Source: Massilia pinisoli
GTDB lineage: Bacteria; Pseudomonadota; Gammaproteobacteria; Burkholderiales; Burkholderiaceae_D
Length of the DNA stretch: 64,000 nt
Direction of reading: 5' to 3'
Assembly (NCBI RefSeq): GCF_024753285.1
Contig: NZ_JANUGW010000027.1
Coordinates: 24,294 to 88,293 of the forward strand
In this document: one piece after another, positions 24,540 through 32,363 of the stretch
Layout of the letters: each line of letters opens with the position of its first letter
Position numbering within the stretch: the first letter of the stretch is position 1
Program-made: the position numbers and the translations under genes
The notes under the pieces: generated by a model
Told to the model about the DNA's origin: nothing
What the model saw: the letters and a program-made list of their open reading frames with translations, nothing else
Database searches by the model: none

Positions 24540-25879
24540 TCCGGCCTCAAAAAATCGACTGTCTGCAAGCGGTCCGCGCCGCTTGGCTTCCAGTTCGTGT
24601 GCGTTCCGAATACCTCGCCGAGAAATGGCAGCGCCGCCCGCATGACGCATTCGGAATCCATGTCCTCCGCTTCCACCACGCCTTCACGTGGATTGCGCGT
24701 CATCCACTGCAGCGCCCCGACGATGCCGCCGACGACCTGCAGCGTCGTCGCGCTGTTAAACGGTGCGATTCGACGCGCCTGCGCGAGCGACAACACCGAC
24801 CCGAACCAGTCGGCGCCCCGTTCGTGAATGAGCAGGACGCCAAGTTCATCGGCGCCGCTGGCGAGTTCGTCGCGCAGGATCGTCTTCACGGCCGGCGACG
24901 CGAAATCGTGATGGGCCCAGCGGCACAGGCTCTCGCAGGTCTTGAGCGTCGGGCGGTAGGCGTAATACACGGTCGGGCGATAGATGGCCGTGCCGTCGAC
25001 TGCGGATTCGGTCAACAGATCGCCGATCGACAGCGCCTCGTGATGCGTAATCAGATACGCGTCCTGTTCGCCGACCGATGGTGTCCACGACACGACTTTC
25101 GTCCTTGCGCCCGAGGTGTCGAGTATCAGGCCCGCAGCGGTGGTCTCGTCGTGGCGGCGGGCGCCGGCAGGCAGATGCGCCTCATGGGTTCCCCACGATA
25201 ATTCGGCCCGCTGCCTCGCTTCCGCCAACAGGCCATCGACCGACCACGTATTGGCGAATTCACCCGACTGCAATGGCACGTCGTCGGCCTGGGTGTCGCG
25301 CTCCGTGATATGGACCGCCTTGATGCCGAGTGCGCGCGCCAGCGCCGCGCTGGGCATCCCCGCGTTGAGCGCATGCGCGGTGGCCAGCCGGGCCAGCGCG
25401 ATCTTGACGAAATGCGACACAAGACCCGGATTCGCACCATGCGCGATGACGCACGTCGAGCGCCCCTTCCCTTTTCGCTGCAACGCCCGTTTGCGCAGCC
25501 AGTAATTGGTCGTTTCGATCAACGGCTTGTCGTCGGCCTCGTATCCGCCCGCCCAGGGTTCCACGCAGGTGTCGAGATACATGACGTCGCGCGCCTGGCA
25601 CCAATCGATCAGTGCGAGCGACGACACGTCGACCGAAAGATTCAGCATGATGTCGCCCGCACCCAGGCGACGATCGAGAACGGCATTGAGGTTCGCGGGC
25701 GTGAGCGCGCGGATCGTCAGGTCGATGCCATATTCGCGCGCCACCGCGGCGCCGCGCTCGTCCGCACTGATCGCGCTGACGTTGCGCCGTTTCAGGTCGG
25801 GAAACCGGTCGAACAACACCGGCGTCAATGCTTGCGCGATTGCGCCGTAACCGATGAAAAGAATTTTGCGTTCGTTCAT
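24536..25879 (-). CDS. hss: Homospermidine synthase
   Basis: A 447-residue NAD-dependent enzyme of the saccharopine dehydrogenase superfamily. The Rossmann motif KILFIGYGAIAQAL is at residues 5-18, and LNLSVDVSSLALIDWCQARD, DTCVEPWAGGY and GANPGLVSHFVK match bacterial homospermidine synthases. The reaction condenses two putrescines (or putrescine and spermidine) to sym-homospermidine. It is the first gene of a four-gene operon with a lipoprotein, a polyamine-ligase-like ATP-grasp enzyme and a membrane protein, with overlaps or gaps of only a few bases. Confidence 0.9.
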   Translation of the reverse strand: MNERKILFIGYGAIAQALTPVLFDRFPDLKRRNVSAISADERGAAVAREYGIDLTIRALTPANLNAVLDRRLGAGDIMLNLSVDVSSLALIDWCQARDVMYLDTCVEPWAGGYEADDKPLIETTNYWLRKRALQRKGKGRSTCVIAHGANPGLVSHFVKIALARLATAHALNAGMPSAALARALGIKAVHITERDTQADDVPLQSGEFANTWSVDGLLAEARQRAELSWGTHEAHLPAGARRHDETTAAGLILDTSGARTKVVSWTPSVGEQDAYLITHHEALSIGDLLTESAVDGTAIYRPTVYYAYRPTLKTCESLCRWAHHDFASPAVKTILRDELASGADELGVLLIHERGADWFGSVLSLAQARRIAPFNSATTLQVVGGIVGALQWMTRNPREGVVEAEDMDSECVMRAALPFLGEVFGTHTNWKPSGADRLQTVDFLRPE

Positions 25880-25964
25880 TTGAGATGCAGGTCATGCACG
25901 ATGCGGCGCCGTCCGAATCGGATCGAACATCGCGACATATTTAATTCATTCGACGAACAAACTC

Positions 25965-25981
25965 TACGCCTGATCGGCGTA
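25965..25981. promoter_or_regulatory. 17-bp palindrome upstream of hss
   Basis: TACGCC and GGCGTA arms flank TGATC in an AT-rich gap between the hss start and the stop of the upstream gene. It may be an operator for hss or the base of a weak terminator for the preceding operon. Confidence 0.35.
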
Positions 25982-26006
25982 AACTTAGTGTAAAAACATG
26001 GTCGGC

Positions 26007-26444
26007 TTATTCCCTCATGCCGCGGGTGACATACCAGGCGAAGCACTTGGCCAGTACCGTGGGAATGCCCGGCATTTCCTTCTCTTCCCAAGCCTGAATC
26101 TCCGGCCCTTCGTCGGCAGCGGCACCGCCGGCCCAGGCACCGGCATAGCGGCTAGCCTTGGTCGGATCGGTCGAATAGAACAGATAGGGCGTGTCCGTGG
26201 CATGGTTGTCCACGTACACGATGTACCAGCCTCGCGCGCGAAAAAGACTCAGCACGTCTTTGCGCTCCACGGCGATCAATGTGGACAGGCGCTGATCGAA
26301 TTCGGCCCGCATATGCTTTTCCAGCACCGGCGCGAACGATGTTTTTTGTCGTTCGCTGAGCGACCGGTCGACGCCCCGGCATGGATTGGCGAACGCTGCT
26401 TGCGCAGCCACGTACAGCACGGACAGTGCCAGCAGTTTGCCCAC
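26007..26444 (-). CDS. Hypothetical secreted protein
   Basis: A 145-residue protein with a signal peptide (MGKLLALSVLYVAAQAAFA) and a mature part containing two cysteines (NPCRGVDRSLSERQ and LAKCFAWYVTRG). The middle holds GWYIVYVDNHATDTPYLFY. No family recognised. It is the last of four minus-strand genes with gaps of 6 to 16 bases; the others are a DUF1877 protein, a DUF6985-like protein and a small secreted protein. Together they may form an accessory defence or immunity-like set, which is inference from similar families elsewhere. Confidence 0.6.
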   Translation of the reverse strand: MGKLLALSVLYVAAQAAFANPCRGVDRSLSERQKTSFAPVLEKHMRAEFDQRLSTLIAVERKDVLSLFRARGWYIVYVDNHATDTPYLFYSTDPTKASRYAGAWAGGAAADEGPEIQAWEEKEMPGIPTVLAKCFAWYVTRGMRE

Positions 26445-26450
26445 AGGTCG

Positions 26451-26984
26451 TCACACCATGACGATGACAACGATTTGCGCCCTGGCGGCAGCCCGCCGAT
26501 AGAACGCCACGAGCTCGCCGTAAGACATGAGCAAGGATGCAAGCGCCCGCGGCCCTTCCCGGTCCCAGACGGTGGGATAAATGTCGAGCTTCATCATCGC
26601 GTCCGCGTCATAGCGGGCGGCGAGGCTGTCGGGTGAAGTGTTGGCCAGCGCCGCGGCGATCGCCTTGACTTGCGCTGCCGTCAGCATGTGGGCCGGCCCG
26701 TAACCCAGGTCGTCGCCGAATTCTTCGCCGCCGAGAATGGCCTGTCCGGCGCCGTCCTTCACGTCCCAGGCCGTCCCCGTCAGCAAGTAATGAATGCCGT
26801 GCCAATCCTTATCGAGGGAGATCGTTTGGTCGCCCTTGGAAAACAGCATCCGGCCGAGCAGGTCCGGATTCTTTTGCACTTGTGCGAACTGAGCGGCATC
26901 GACGGCCACGGCGCGCCAGATCATGCTCGCGTGCGCGGAGAAGGTTGCGAAAAGCAGGGCGAATGAAACGAGGATTTTTTTCAT
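26451..26984 (-). CDS. DUF1877 (YfbM-like) protein with signal peptide
   Basis: A 177-residue protein whose body matches DUF1877: LDKDWHGIHYLLTG, GGEEFGDDLGYGPAHMLTA, AAQVKAIAAALANTSPDS and ALASLLMSYGELVAFYRRAA. Unlike most family members it begins with a clear signal peptide (MKKILVSFALLFATFSAHAS), so it is predicted periplasmic. DUF1877 proteins are often found in polymorphic-toxin and other accessory contexts; their biochemical role is unknown. It lies between two other small genes in a four-gene operon. Confidence 0.75.
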   Translation of the reverse strand: MKKILVSFALLFATFSAHASMIWRAVAVDAAQFAQVQKNPDLLGRMLFSKGDQTISLDKDWHGIHYLLTGTAWDVKDGAGQAILGGEEFGDDLGYGPAHMLTAAQVKAIAAALANTSPDSLAARYDADAMMKLDIYPTVWDREGPRALASLLMSYGELVAFYRRAAARAQIVVIVMV

Positions 26985-27000
26985 GAGTTAAATTAAATAA

Positions 27001-27477
27001 TTAAGGTGGCAAGACGCTGCCGTTGAGCTCAATGAAGTCGTTCCCGACAAAGCGCGCGCACAGCGTGTGCTCGATATCCCATGCCGTTTCATAACCGAGT
27101 TCGGTCATCATTTGTCCGTCCACCGGGCTGGCCGCAAGAAAAACGAGCTTTACGTGCTTCCACACCTCCGCCGGCTTTGATATCAGCGGAAACGGATCAT
27201 CGGCGGTGTCGAATTCACCGCGTCGATAAGCGTCCAGGCCGGGAGCATAATGGTCGAACAACGCCCGTGCGACGATGGGCATCCAGCCGGGCAGCAGTCC
27301 GGGGGCGGCGCAGGCGGCCGCCAACGCGGCAGCATCCGGCCCCTGCCGGGTTCCCGACACGGCCACCGGCACCGGGTGCGACGCCAGCCGTAGCGCCCCT
27401 CGCCACATGCCGCGCGACCGCGTCAGCGTTCCAAGGTCCGGGTGGTGGCACGGACGTGATTTGAATAGTCCAAACAT
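27001..27477 (-). CDS. DUF6985-like hypothetical protein
   Basis: A 158-residue soluble protein starting MFGLFKSRPCHHPDLGTLTR, with a WRGALRLASHPVPVAVSG segment and the ending YETAWDIEHTLCARFVGN then FIELNGSVLPP. The start (FGLF, G-L-T, W-G) and the WD-EH plus ELNGSV ending resemble DUF6985 proteins as I remember them. No signal peptide. It is second in a compact four-gene operon, 11 bases after the leading secreted-protein gene. Function unknown. Confidence 0.6.
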   Translation of the reverse strand: MFGLFKSRPCHHPDLGTLTRSRGMWRGALRLASHPVPVAVSGTRQGPDAAALAAACAAPGLLPGWMPIVARALFDHYAPGLDAYRRGEFDTADDPFPLISKPAEVWKHVKLVFLAASPVDGQMMTELGYETAWDIEHTLCARFVGNDFIELNGSVLPP

Positions 27478-27488
27478 GTTCGGTACGT

Positions 27489-27812
27489 TCAATGACTGTC
27501 GACCTGGACCCCGCACTCCTCCAGCCGCAACCGCGTCTTGCTGCCGTCGTCGATGGTGACGGTGATATCGACGAAACTGCCCGGCTTCATGCTATCGCAG
27601 GGCACGCGCAGCAGGTATTGGCCGGGCTTGACGTCGACGGGCTGGCCGCGGTGCGCGATGGCGTCGGCCAGCGCGCCCGCCTGCACGCGCTCGAAGAAAC
27701 GCGGCTGCGCGCCCTGCGGCGTCTTGTTGTCGACGGTGACCTCGGCCGCCGCGGCCGTGGCCATCACGCTCAACAGGGCGGTTGCGGCGATGATCTTCTC
27801 GTTTGCTGACAT
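27489..27812 (-). CDS. Hypothetical small periplasmic protein
   Basis: A 107-residue protein with a signal peptide (MSANEKIIAATALLSVMATA, cleavage near AAAAE) and a mature domain likely to be a small beta-sandwich: VTVDNKTPQG, DVKPGQYLLRVPCD, FVDITVTIDDGSKTRLRLEE. Two cysteines could form a disulfide. A strong AAGGAGG site lies seven bases before the ATG. It leads the four-gene operon that runs to 26007. No family recognised. Confidence 0.65.
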   Translation of the reverse strand: MSANEKIIAATALLSVMATAAAAEVTVDNKTPQGAQPRFFERVQAGALADAIAHRGQPVDVKPGQYLLRVPCDSMKPGSFVDITVTIDDGSKTRLRLEECGVQVDSH

Positions 27813-28095
27813 GGCGCCTCCTTCGGTGGGAATATATTGCCAATGGGTCATTTTATATAATCGAGCCAACCCTTTGTGCCATTCTTGCATCACTTTTCGG
27901 TACAACGACAGGGAAATGTTATGGAACAGTCATCCCGGGCACGGCGATACAAAAAATTTCTCCGCCCATTTAATGGGCAGTTCATTTATTTTCGGCAAAA
28001 GATCTGGGCAGATGCATTAACGCTCCGCCATCTGCCGTCATCCCGCACGACAGCGCCGCTCACCTTGGGGCGCGAAATGGCGGATAATTGCCGGC
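27813..28095. other. AT-rich divergent intergenic region
   Basis: This 283-base gap separates the minus-strand small-protein operon from ychJ. It is AT-rich (for example ATTTTATATAATCG near 27851-27865) and contains a 15-base palindrome GCCCATT-T-AATGGGC at 27964-27978 that could be a regulator site. Short overlapping reading frames here have no ribosome-binding site or resemblance and were not called. Confidence 0.4.
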
Positions 28096-28539
28096 ATGTC
28101 TACTCCTGCGAAGCCTCTTCCCTGTCCGTGCGGCGGCCCGTCGATCATGCGCTGCTGCGGCCCCTTCATCGCCGGCGCGGAGCTGCCGCCGACGGCCGAA
28201 GCACTGATGCGATCCCGCTACACGGCCTTCGTGATGCGGGACGAGGCTTACCTGCGCGCCACCTGGCACGCGAGTACCCGGCCGACGGATCCCATCGTCG
28301 ACCCGAACCAAAAGGTTCAGTGGCTCGGACTTGAGATAAAATCTGCTTTACGTTTACGTCAACGTAAAGCAGACCTGCCGGACAACCCCAACGAGGATTT
28401 CGTCGAATTCGTCGCCCGCTTCAAGGTCCATGGCCGCGCGCACCGCTTGCATGAAGTCAGCCGGTTCGTGCGCGAGCCGGACCCGGCCGTGGGCGGCAAG
28501 ATGCGATGGTTCTATGTGGACGGCAGTTTCCCTGAATAA
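28096..28539 (+). CDS. ychJ: YchJ-family SEC-C/NTF2-like protein (UPF0225)
   Basis: A 147-residue protein. The N-terminal zinc-binding SEC-C-like motif is C-P-C-G-G-P then CCGPF (residues 10-24); the YchJ core follows with PPTAEALMRSRYTAFVMRD, YLRATWHASTRP, DFVEFVARFKVHG, LHEVSRFVRE and WFYVDGSF. Function is unknown; SEC-C modules often recruit partner proteins. The segment encoding SALRLRQRKAD carries a perfect 13-bp inverted repeat and is AT-richer than the rest. Confidence 0.88.
   Translation: MSTPAKPLPCPCGGPSIMRCCGPFIAGAELPPTAEALMRSRYTAFVMRDEAYLRATWHASTRPTDPIVDPNQKVQWLGLEIKSALRLRQRKADLPDNPNEDFVEFVARFKVHGRAHRLHEVSRFVREPDPAVGGKMRWFYVDGSFPE
28342..28373. repeat. Perfect 13-bp inverted repeat inside ychJ
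   Basis: Arms TCTGCTTTACGTT and AACGTAAAGCAGA flank the 6-base loop TACGTC. The element lies wholly within codons of ychJ and adds no stop. It is unlike the GTAGGGTGG repeat family. Confidence 0.85.
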
Positions 28540-28579
28540 AACCGCGCCACAAGCCGCGACCAGCAGGAGACAGGACCCG

Positions 28580-30202
28580 ATGCCCCAGATCGACACGAAA
28601 CTCAACCCGCGCAGCGAAGATTTCAAAGCCAACGCCGCCGCCATGCAAACCCTCGTCGACGACTTGCGCGCCAAGGTGGCGCAGGTCGCGAAGGGTGGCG
28701 GCGAAGCCGCGTGTGCCAAGCACGTCGCGCGCGGCAAGCTGCTGCCGCGCGACCGCGTGCAGATGCTGCTCGATCCGGGTACCCCGTTCCTCGAATTCTC
28801 CCAACTGGCCGCCTATGCGATGTACAAGGGTGACGATGGAGTCGGCGCGGCGCCCGCCGCCGGCATCATCACGGGCATCGGCCGCGTCGCGGGCCAGGAA
28901 TGCGTGATCGTCTGTAACGACGCCACCGTCAAGGGCGGCACGTACTACCCGATGACGGTCAAGAAGCACTTGCGCGCGCAGGAGATCGCCGAGCAGAACA
29001 ACCTGCCCTGCATCTACCTCGTCGATTCCGGCGGCGCCAACCTGCCGAACCAGGACGACGTGTTCCCCGACCGCGACCACTTCGGCCGCATCTTCTATAA
29101 CCAGGCGAATCTGTCGGCCAAGGGCATTCCGCAGATCGCCGTCGTGATGGGCTCCTGCACCGCGGGCGGCGCGTACGTGCCGGCGATGAGCGACGAATCC
29201 ATCATCGTCAAGGAACAAGGCACGATCTTCCTGGGCGGCCCGCCGCTCGTGAAGGCGGCGACGGGCGAAGTCGTCACGGCCGAGGACCTGGGCGGTGGCG
29301 ATGTCCACACGCGCCTGTCCGGCGTCGCCGACCACCTCGCGCAGGACGACATGCACGCGCTGGCGCTCGCGCGCACGATCGTGTCGAACCTGAACCGCGT
29401 GAAGCCCCAACAGGGCGCGCTGCGCGAGAGCGTCGAACCGAAGTACGCCCCGGAAGAACTGTACGGCGTGATCCCCGTCGACACGAGGAAACCGTTCGAC
29501 GTGCGCGAAGTCATCGCCCGCATCGTCGACGGCAGCGCTTTCGACGAATTCAAGGCGCGCTACGGCACGACGCTCGTCTGCGGCTTCGCCCACATCTTCG
29601 GCATGAAGGTCGGGATCATCGCCAACAACGGCATCCTGTTCTCGGAATCGGCACTGAAGGGCACGCACTTCATCGAGCTGTGCTGCCAGCGCAAGATCCC
29701 GCTCGTCTTCCTGCAGAACATCACGGGCTTCATGGTCGGCCGCAAGTACGAGAACGAAGGGATCGCGCGCAACGGCGCCAAGATGGTCACCGCGGTCGCG
29801 ACGGCGTCCGTGCCGAAGTTCACCGTCATCATCGGCGGCTCGTTCGGCGCCGGCAACTACGGCATGTGCGGCCGTGCGTTCTCGCCGCGCTTCCTGTGGA
29901 TGTGGCCCAATGCGCGCATCTCCGTGATGGGCGGCGACCAGGCGGCGTCCGTGCTCGCCACCGTCAAGCGCGACGGCATCGAGGCACGGGGCGGCCAGTG
30001 GACGGCGGACGAAGAAGCGGCGTTCAAGCAGCCGATCAAGGACCAGTACGAACACCAGGGCCACCCGTATTACGCCACCGCGCGCCTGTGGGACGACGGC
30101 GTGATCGACCCGGCCGATACGCGCATGGTGCTGGGCCTGGGCCTCTCGGCCGCGCTGAACGCGCCGATCGAGGACACGAAGTTCGGCGTGTTCCGCATGT
30201 GA
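28580..30202 (+). CDS. liuB: Methylcrotonyl-CoA carboxylase beta (carboxyltransferase) subunit
   Basis: A 540-residue acyl-CoA carboxyltransferase. Motifs include ARGKLLPRDRVQMLLDPGT, CIYLVDSGGANLPNQDDVFP, MGSCTAGGAYVPAMSDES, FLGGPPLVKAATGE, and SFGAGNYGMCGRAFSPRFLW. The YLVDSGGANLPNQ form and GMCGRA favour methylcrotonyl-CoA over propionyl-CoA. It transfers carboxyl from biotin on the alpha subunit (liuD, further downstream) in leucine breakdown. The ATG at 28580 is chosen because it begins the family N-terminus (MPQIDTKLNPRSEDF); the reading frame extends further upstream through ychJ in another register. Confidence 0.92.
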   Translation: MPQIDTKLNPRSEDFKANAAAMQTLVDDLRAKVAQVAKGGGEAACAKHVARGKLLPRDRVQMLLDPGTPFLEFSQLAAYAMYKGDDGVGAAPAAGIITGIGRVAGQECVIVCNDATVKGGTYYPMTVKKHLRAQEIAEQNNLPCIYLVDSGGANLPNQDDVFPDRDHFGRIFYNQANLSAKGIPQIAVVMGSCTAGGAYVPAMSDESIIVKEQGTIFLGGPPLVKAATGEVVTAEDLGGGDVHTRLSGVADHLAQDDMHALALARTIVSNLNRVKPQQGALRESVEPKYAPEELYGVIPVDTRKPFDVREVIARIVDGSAFDEFKARYGTTLVCGFAHIFGMKVGIIANNGILFSESALKGTHFIELCCQRKIPLVFLQNITGFMVGRKYENEGIARNGAKMVTAVATASVPKFTVIIGGSFGAGNYGMCGRAFSPRFLWMWPNARISVMGGDQAASVLATVKRDGIEARGGQWTADEEAAFKQPIKDQYEHQGHPYYATARLWDDGVIDPADTRMVLGLGLSAALNAPIEDTKFGVFRM

Positions 30203-30206
30203 GGCG

Positions 30207-30998
30207 ATGAATATGGACTACCAGACCCTCACCGTCACGATCCTCGACCGCATCGCGCACGTCACGCTGAACCGCCCGGAACTGCGCAACGCGTTCAACG
30301 AGCAAAGCATCGCGGAACTGGCCCTCGCGTTCGACGAGCTGGGACGCAACGAGCTCGTACGCGCCATCGTGCTGGCGGCGAACGGCCCCGCGTTCTGCGC
30401 CGGCGCGGACCTGAACTGGATGAAGAAGATGGCCGGCTACTCCGACAGCGAGAACCGCGCCGACGCCATGCGCCTCGCCGACATGCTGCGCACGATTTAC
30501 GTGTGCCCGAAGCCCGTCGTGGCGAAGGTACAGGGCGATTGCTACGCCGGCGGCATGGGCCTCGTCGCGGCGTGCGACGTCGTCGTCTCGGTCGACACGA
30601 CGAACTTCTGCCTGTCCGAGGTAAAACTCGGGCTGATCCCCGCGACGATCTCGCCGTACGTGATCAAGGCGATGGGAGAACAAGCGGCGCGCCGGTACTT
30701 CCTCACGGCCGAACGGTTCGATGCGAAGGAAGCCCACCGCATCGGCTTCGTGCACGAGGTCGTGGCGGCCGCGGACCTCGACACGAAGGTCGCGGCCATC
30801 GTGCAGGCGCTCCCGAACAACAGCCCGAACGCGGTGTGCGCGGCAAAGAAACTCGTGCGCGAGATCGCGGGCGCGCCCGTGACGGAAGCGCTGCTGGAAG
30901 ACACGGCGAACCGCATCGCCGCCATCCGCGCATCGCTCGAAGGACGCGAAGGGGTTGCGTCCTTCCTCGAAAAACGCCGGCCTTCATGGCTGGACTAG
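30207..30998 (+). CDS. liuC: Methylglutaconyl-CoA hydratase / enoyl-CoA hydratase
   Basis: A 263-residue crotonase-fold enzyme. The oxyanion-hole segments are VLAANGPAFCAGADLNWMKK near residue 60 and KVQGDCYAGGMGLVAACDVV near residue 110. LNWM after GAD is typical of methylglutaconyl-CoA hydratases. It would convert 3-methylglutaconyl-CoA to HMG-CoA, the step between the carboxylase and the lyase encoded by mvaB in the same cluster. It starts four bases after liuB, so it is co-transcribed. Confidence 0.88.
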   Translation: MNMDYQTLTVTILDRIAHVTLNRPELRNAFNEQSIAELALAFDELGRNELVRAIVLAANGPAFCAGADLNWMKKMAGYSDSENRADAMRLADMLRTIYVCPKPVVAKVQGDCYAGGMGLVAACDVVVSVDTTNFCLSEVKLGLIPATISPYVIKAMGEQAARRYFLTAERFDAKEAHRIGFVHEVVAAADLDTKVAAIVQALPNNSPNAVCAAKKLVREIAGAPVTEALLEDTANRIAAIRASLEGREGVASFLEKRRPSWLD

Positions 30999-31019
30999 CT
31001 ACAAGAAACAGGACGTAGA

Positions 31020-32363
31020 TTGAAACCCACCACCACTTCCGCCGACTGGATCGCGCGCAGCCTGCGCAGCGTCTGGCATCCATGCACGCAAATGCAGCAC
31101 CACGAAGAGGTGCCGCTGATCGCCGTCAGCCACGCCAACGGGCCGTGGCTGTACGACCATGAAGGCCGGCGCTACCTGGACGGCATCAGTTCGTGGTGGG
31201 TGAACCTGTTCGGCCACGCGAACCCGCGCATCAACGCGGCACTGAAGGACCAGCTGGACAAGCTGGAACACGCGATGCTCGCGGGCTTCACGCACGAACC
31301 CGTGATCGGGCTGTCGGAACAACTGGCCGCGCTGACGGGCCACCAGCTGGGCCACGCATTCTATGCGTCCGACGGCGCATCGGCCGTCGAGATCGCGCTG
31401 AAGATGAGTTTTCATTACTGGCGCAACGCGGGCCATGCGGACAAGCAGGAATTCGTCTGCCTGCAGGGCTCCTACCACGGCGAGACCGTCGGTGCGCTCG
31501 GTGTCACCGACGTCGCCCTGTTCAAGGATGCGTACGGTCCGCTGCTGCGCGCCGCGCGGACGGTGACGTCGCCCGATGCGCGCAATGCCGTCGACGGCGA
31601 GTCGGCGCAGGACGTCGCGCTGCGTGCGGCGAAGGATGTCGAGGCGCTGTTCGCGGAACGGGCCGACAAGATCGCCGCCATCATCGTCGAGCCGCTCGTG
31701 CAGTGCGCGACCGGGATGGCGATGCACGACCCCTTGTACCTGCAGCGCCTGCGCGAGCTGTGCGACAAGTACCACGTGCACCTGATCGCCGACGAGATCG
31801 CGGTCGGCTGCGGCCGCACCGGAACCTTCTTCGCGTGCGAGCAGGCGGCGATCTGGCCAGACTTCATGTGCCTGTCGAAGGGCATCAGCGGGGGTTATTT
31901 GCCACTGTCGCTCGTGCTCACCACCGACAAGGTGTACGAAGGCTTCTACAGCGAGGACATCACGCGCGGCTTCCTGCATTCGCACTCGTACACGGGCAAT
32001 GCGCTGGCCTGCCGCGCGGCGCTCGCCACGTTGCAGATCTTCCGCGACGACGACGTGTTGAACAAGAACCGCGAGACGGCCACGCGCCTGATGCTGGAAC
32101 TGGCGCCGCTGCTGGACCACAAGTGCGTCACTCACTTCCGCCAGCGCGGCATGATCCTCGCGTTCGACGCCGTCGAGCCGGACGCGCAGCGCGCCTCCAC
32201 GTTCGCACGCCGCTTCTTCACGAGCGCGGTGGAGAACGAGCTGCTGCTCCGGCCGATCGGCCGCACCGTGTATCTGATGCCGCCGTACGTGCTGGACGAG
32301 GAAGAGATCGTGGGCCTGGCCGCGCGCACGCGCAAGGTGTTCGAGAAGGTGATCGCGGAATGA
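31020..32363 (+). CDS. bioA: Adenosylmethionine-8-amino-7-oxononanoate aminotransferase
   Basis: A 447-residue class III PLP aminotransferase that makes 7,8-diaminopelargonate in biotin synthesis. Motifs are VWHPCTQMQHHEE, YLDGISSWWVNLFGHANP, VCLQGSYHGETVGALG, HLIADEIAVGCGRTGTFFA and the PLP-lysine segment CLSKGISGGYLPLS with Lys287. WHPCTQM is the BioA signature. The start codon appears to be TTG, with AGGA about eight bases upstream; no better start was seen. It begins 21 bases after liuC and overlaps bioF, so the biotin genes may be read through from the liu promoter. Confidence 0.93.
   Translation: MKPTTTSADWIARSLRSVWHPCTQMQHHEEVPLIAVSHANGPWLYDHEGRRYLDGISSWWVNLFGHANPRINAALKDQLDKLEHAMLAGFTHEPVIGLSEQLAALTGHQLGHAFYASDGASAVEIALKMSFHYWRNAGHADKQEFVCLQGSYHGETVGALGVTDVALFKDAYGPLLRAARTVTSPDARNAVDGESAQDVALRAAKDVEALFAERADKIAAIIVEPLVQCATGMAMHDPLYLQRLRELCDKYHVHLIADEIAVGCGRTGTFFACEQAAIWPDFMCLSKGISGGYLPLSLVLTTDKVYEGFYSEDITRGFLHSHSYTGNALACRAALATLQIFRDDDVLNKNRETATRLMLELAPLLDHKCVTHFRQRGMILAFDAVEPDAQRASTFARRFFTSAVENELLLRPIGRTVYLMPPYVLDEEEIVGLAARTRKVFEKVIAE

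Noticed and set aside
27876..28334. Plus-strand frame of 152 codons overlapping ychJ
   Set aside because: No ribosome-binding site, basic random composition, and its second half is ychJ in another frame.
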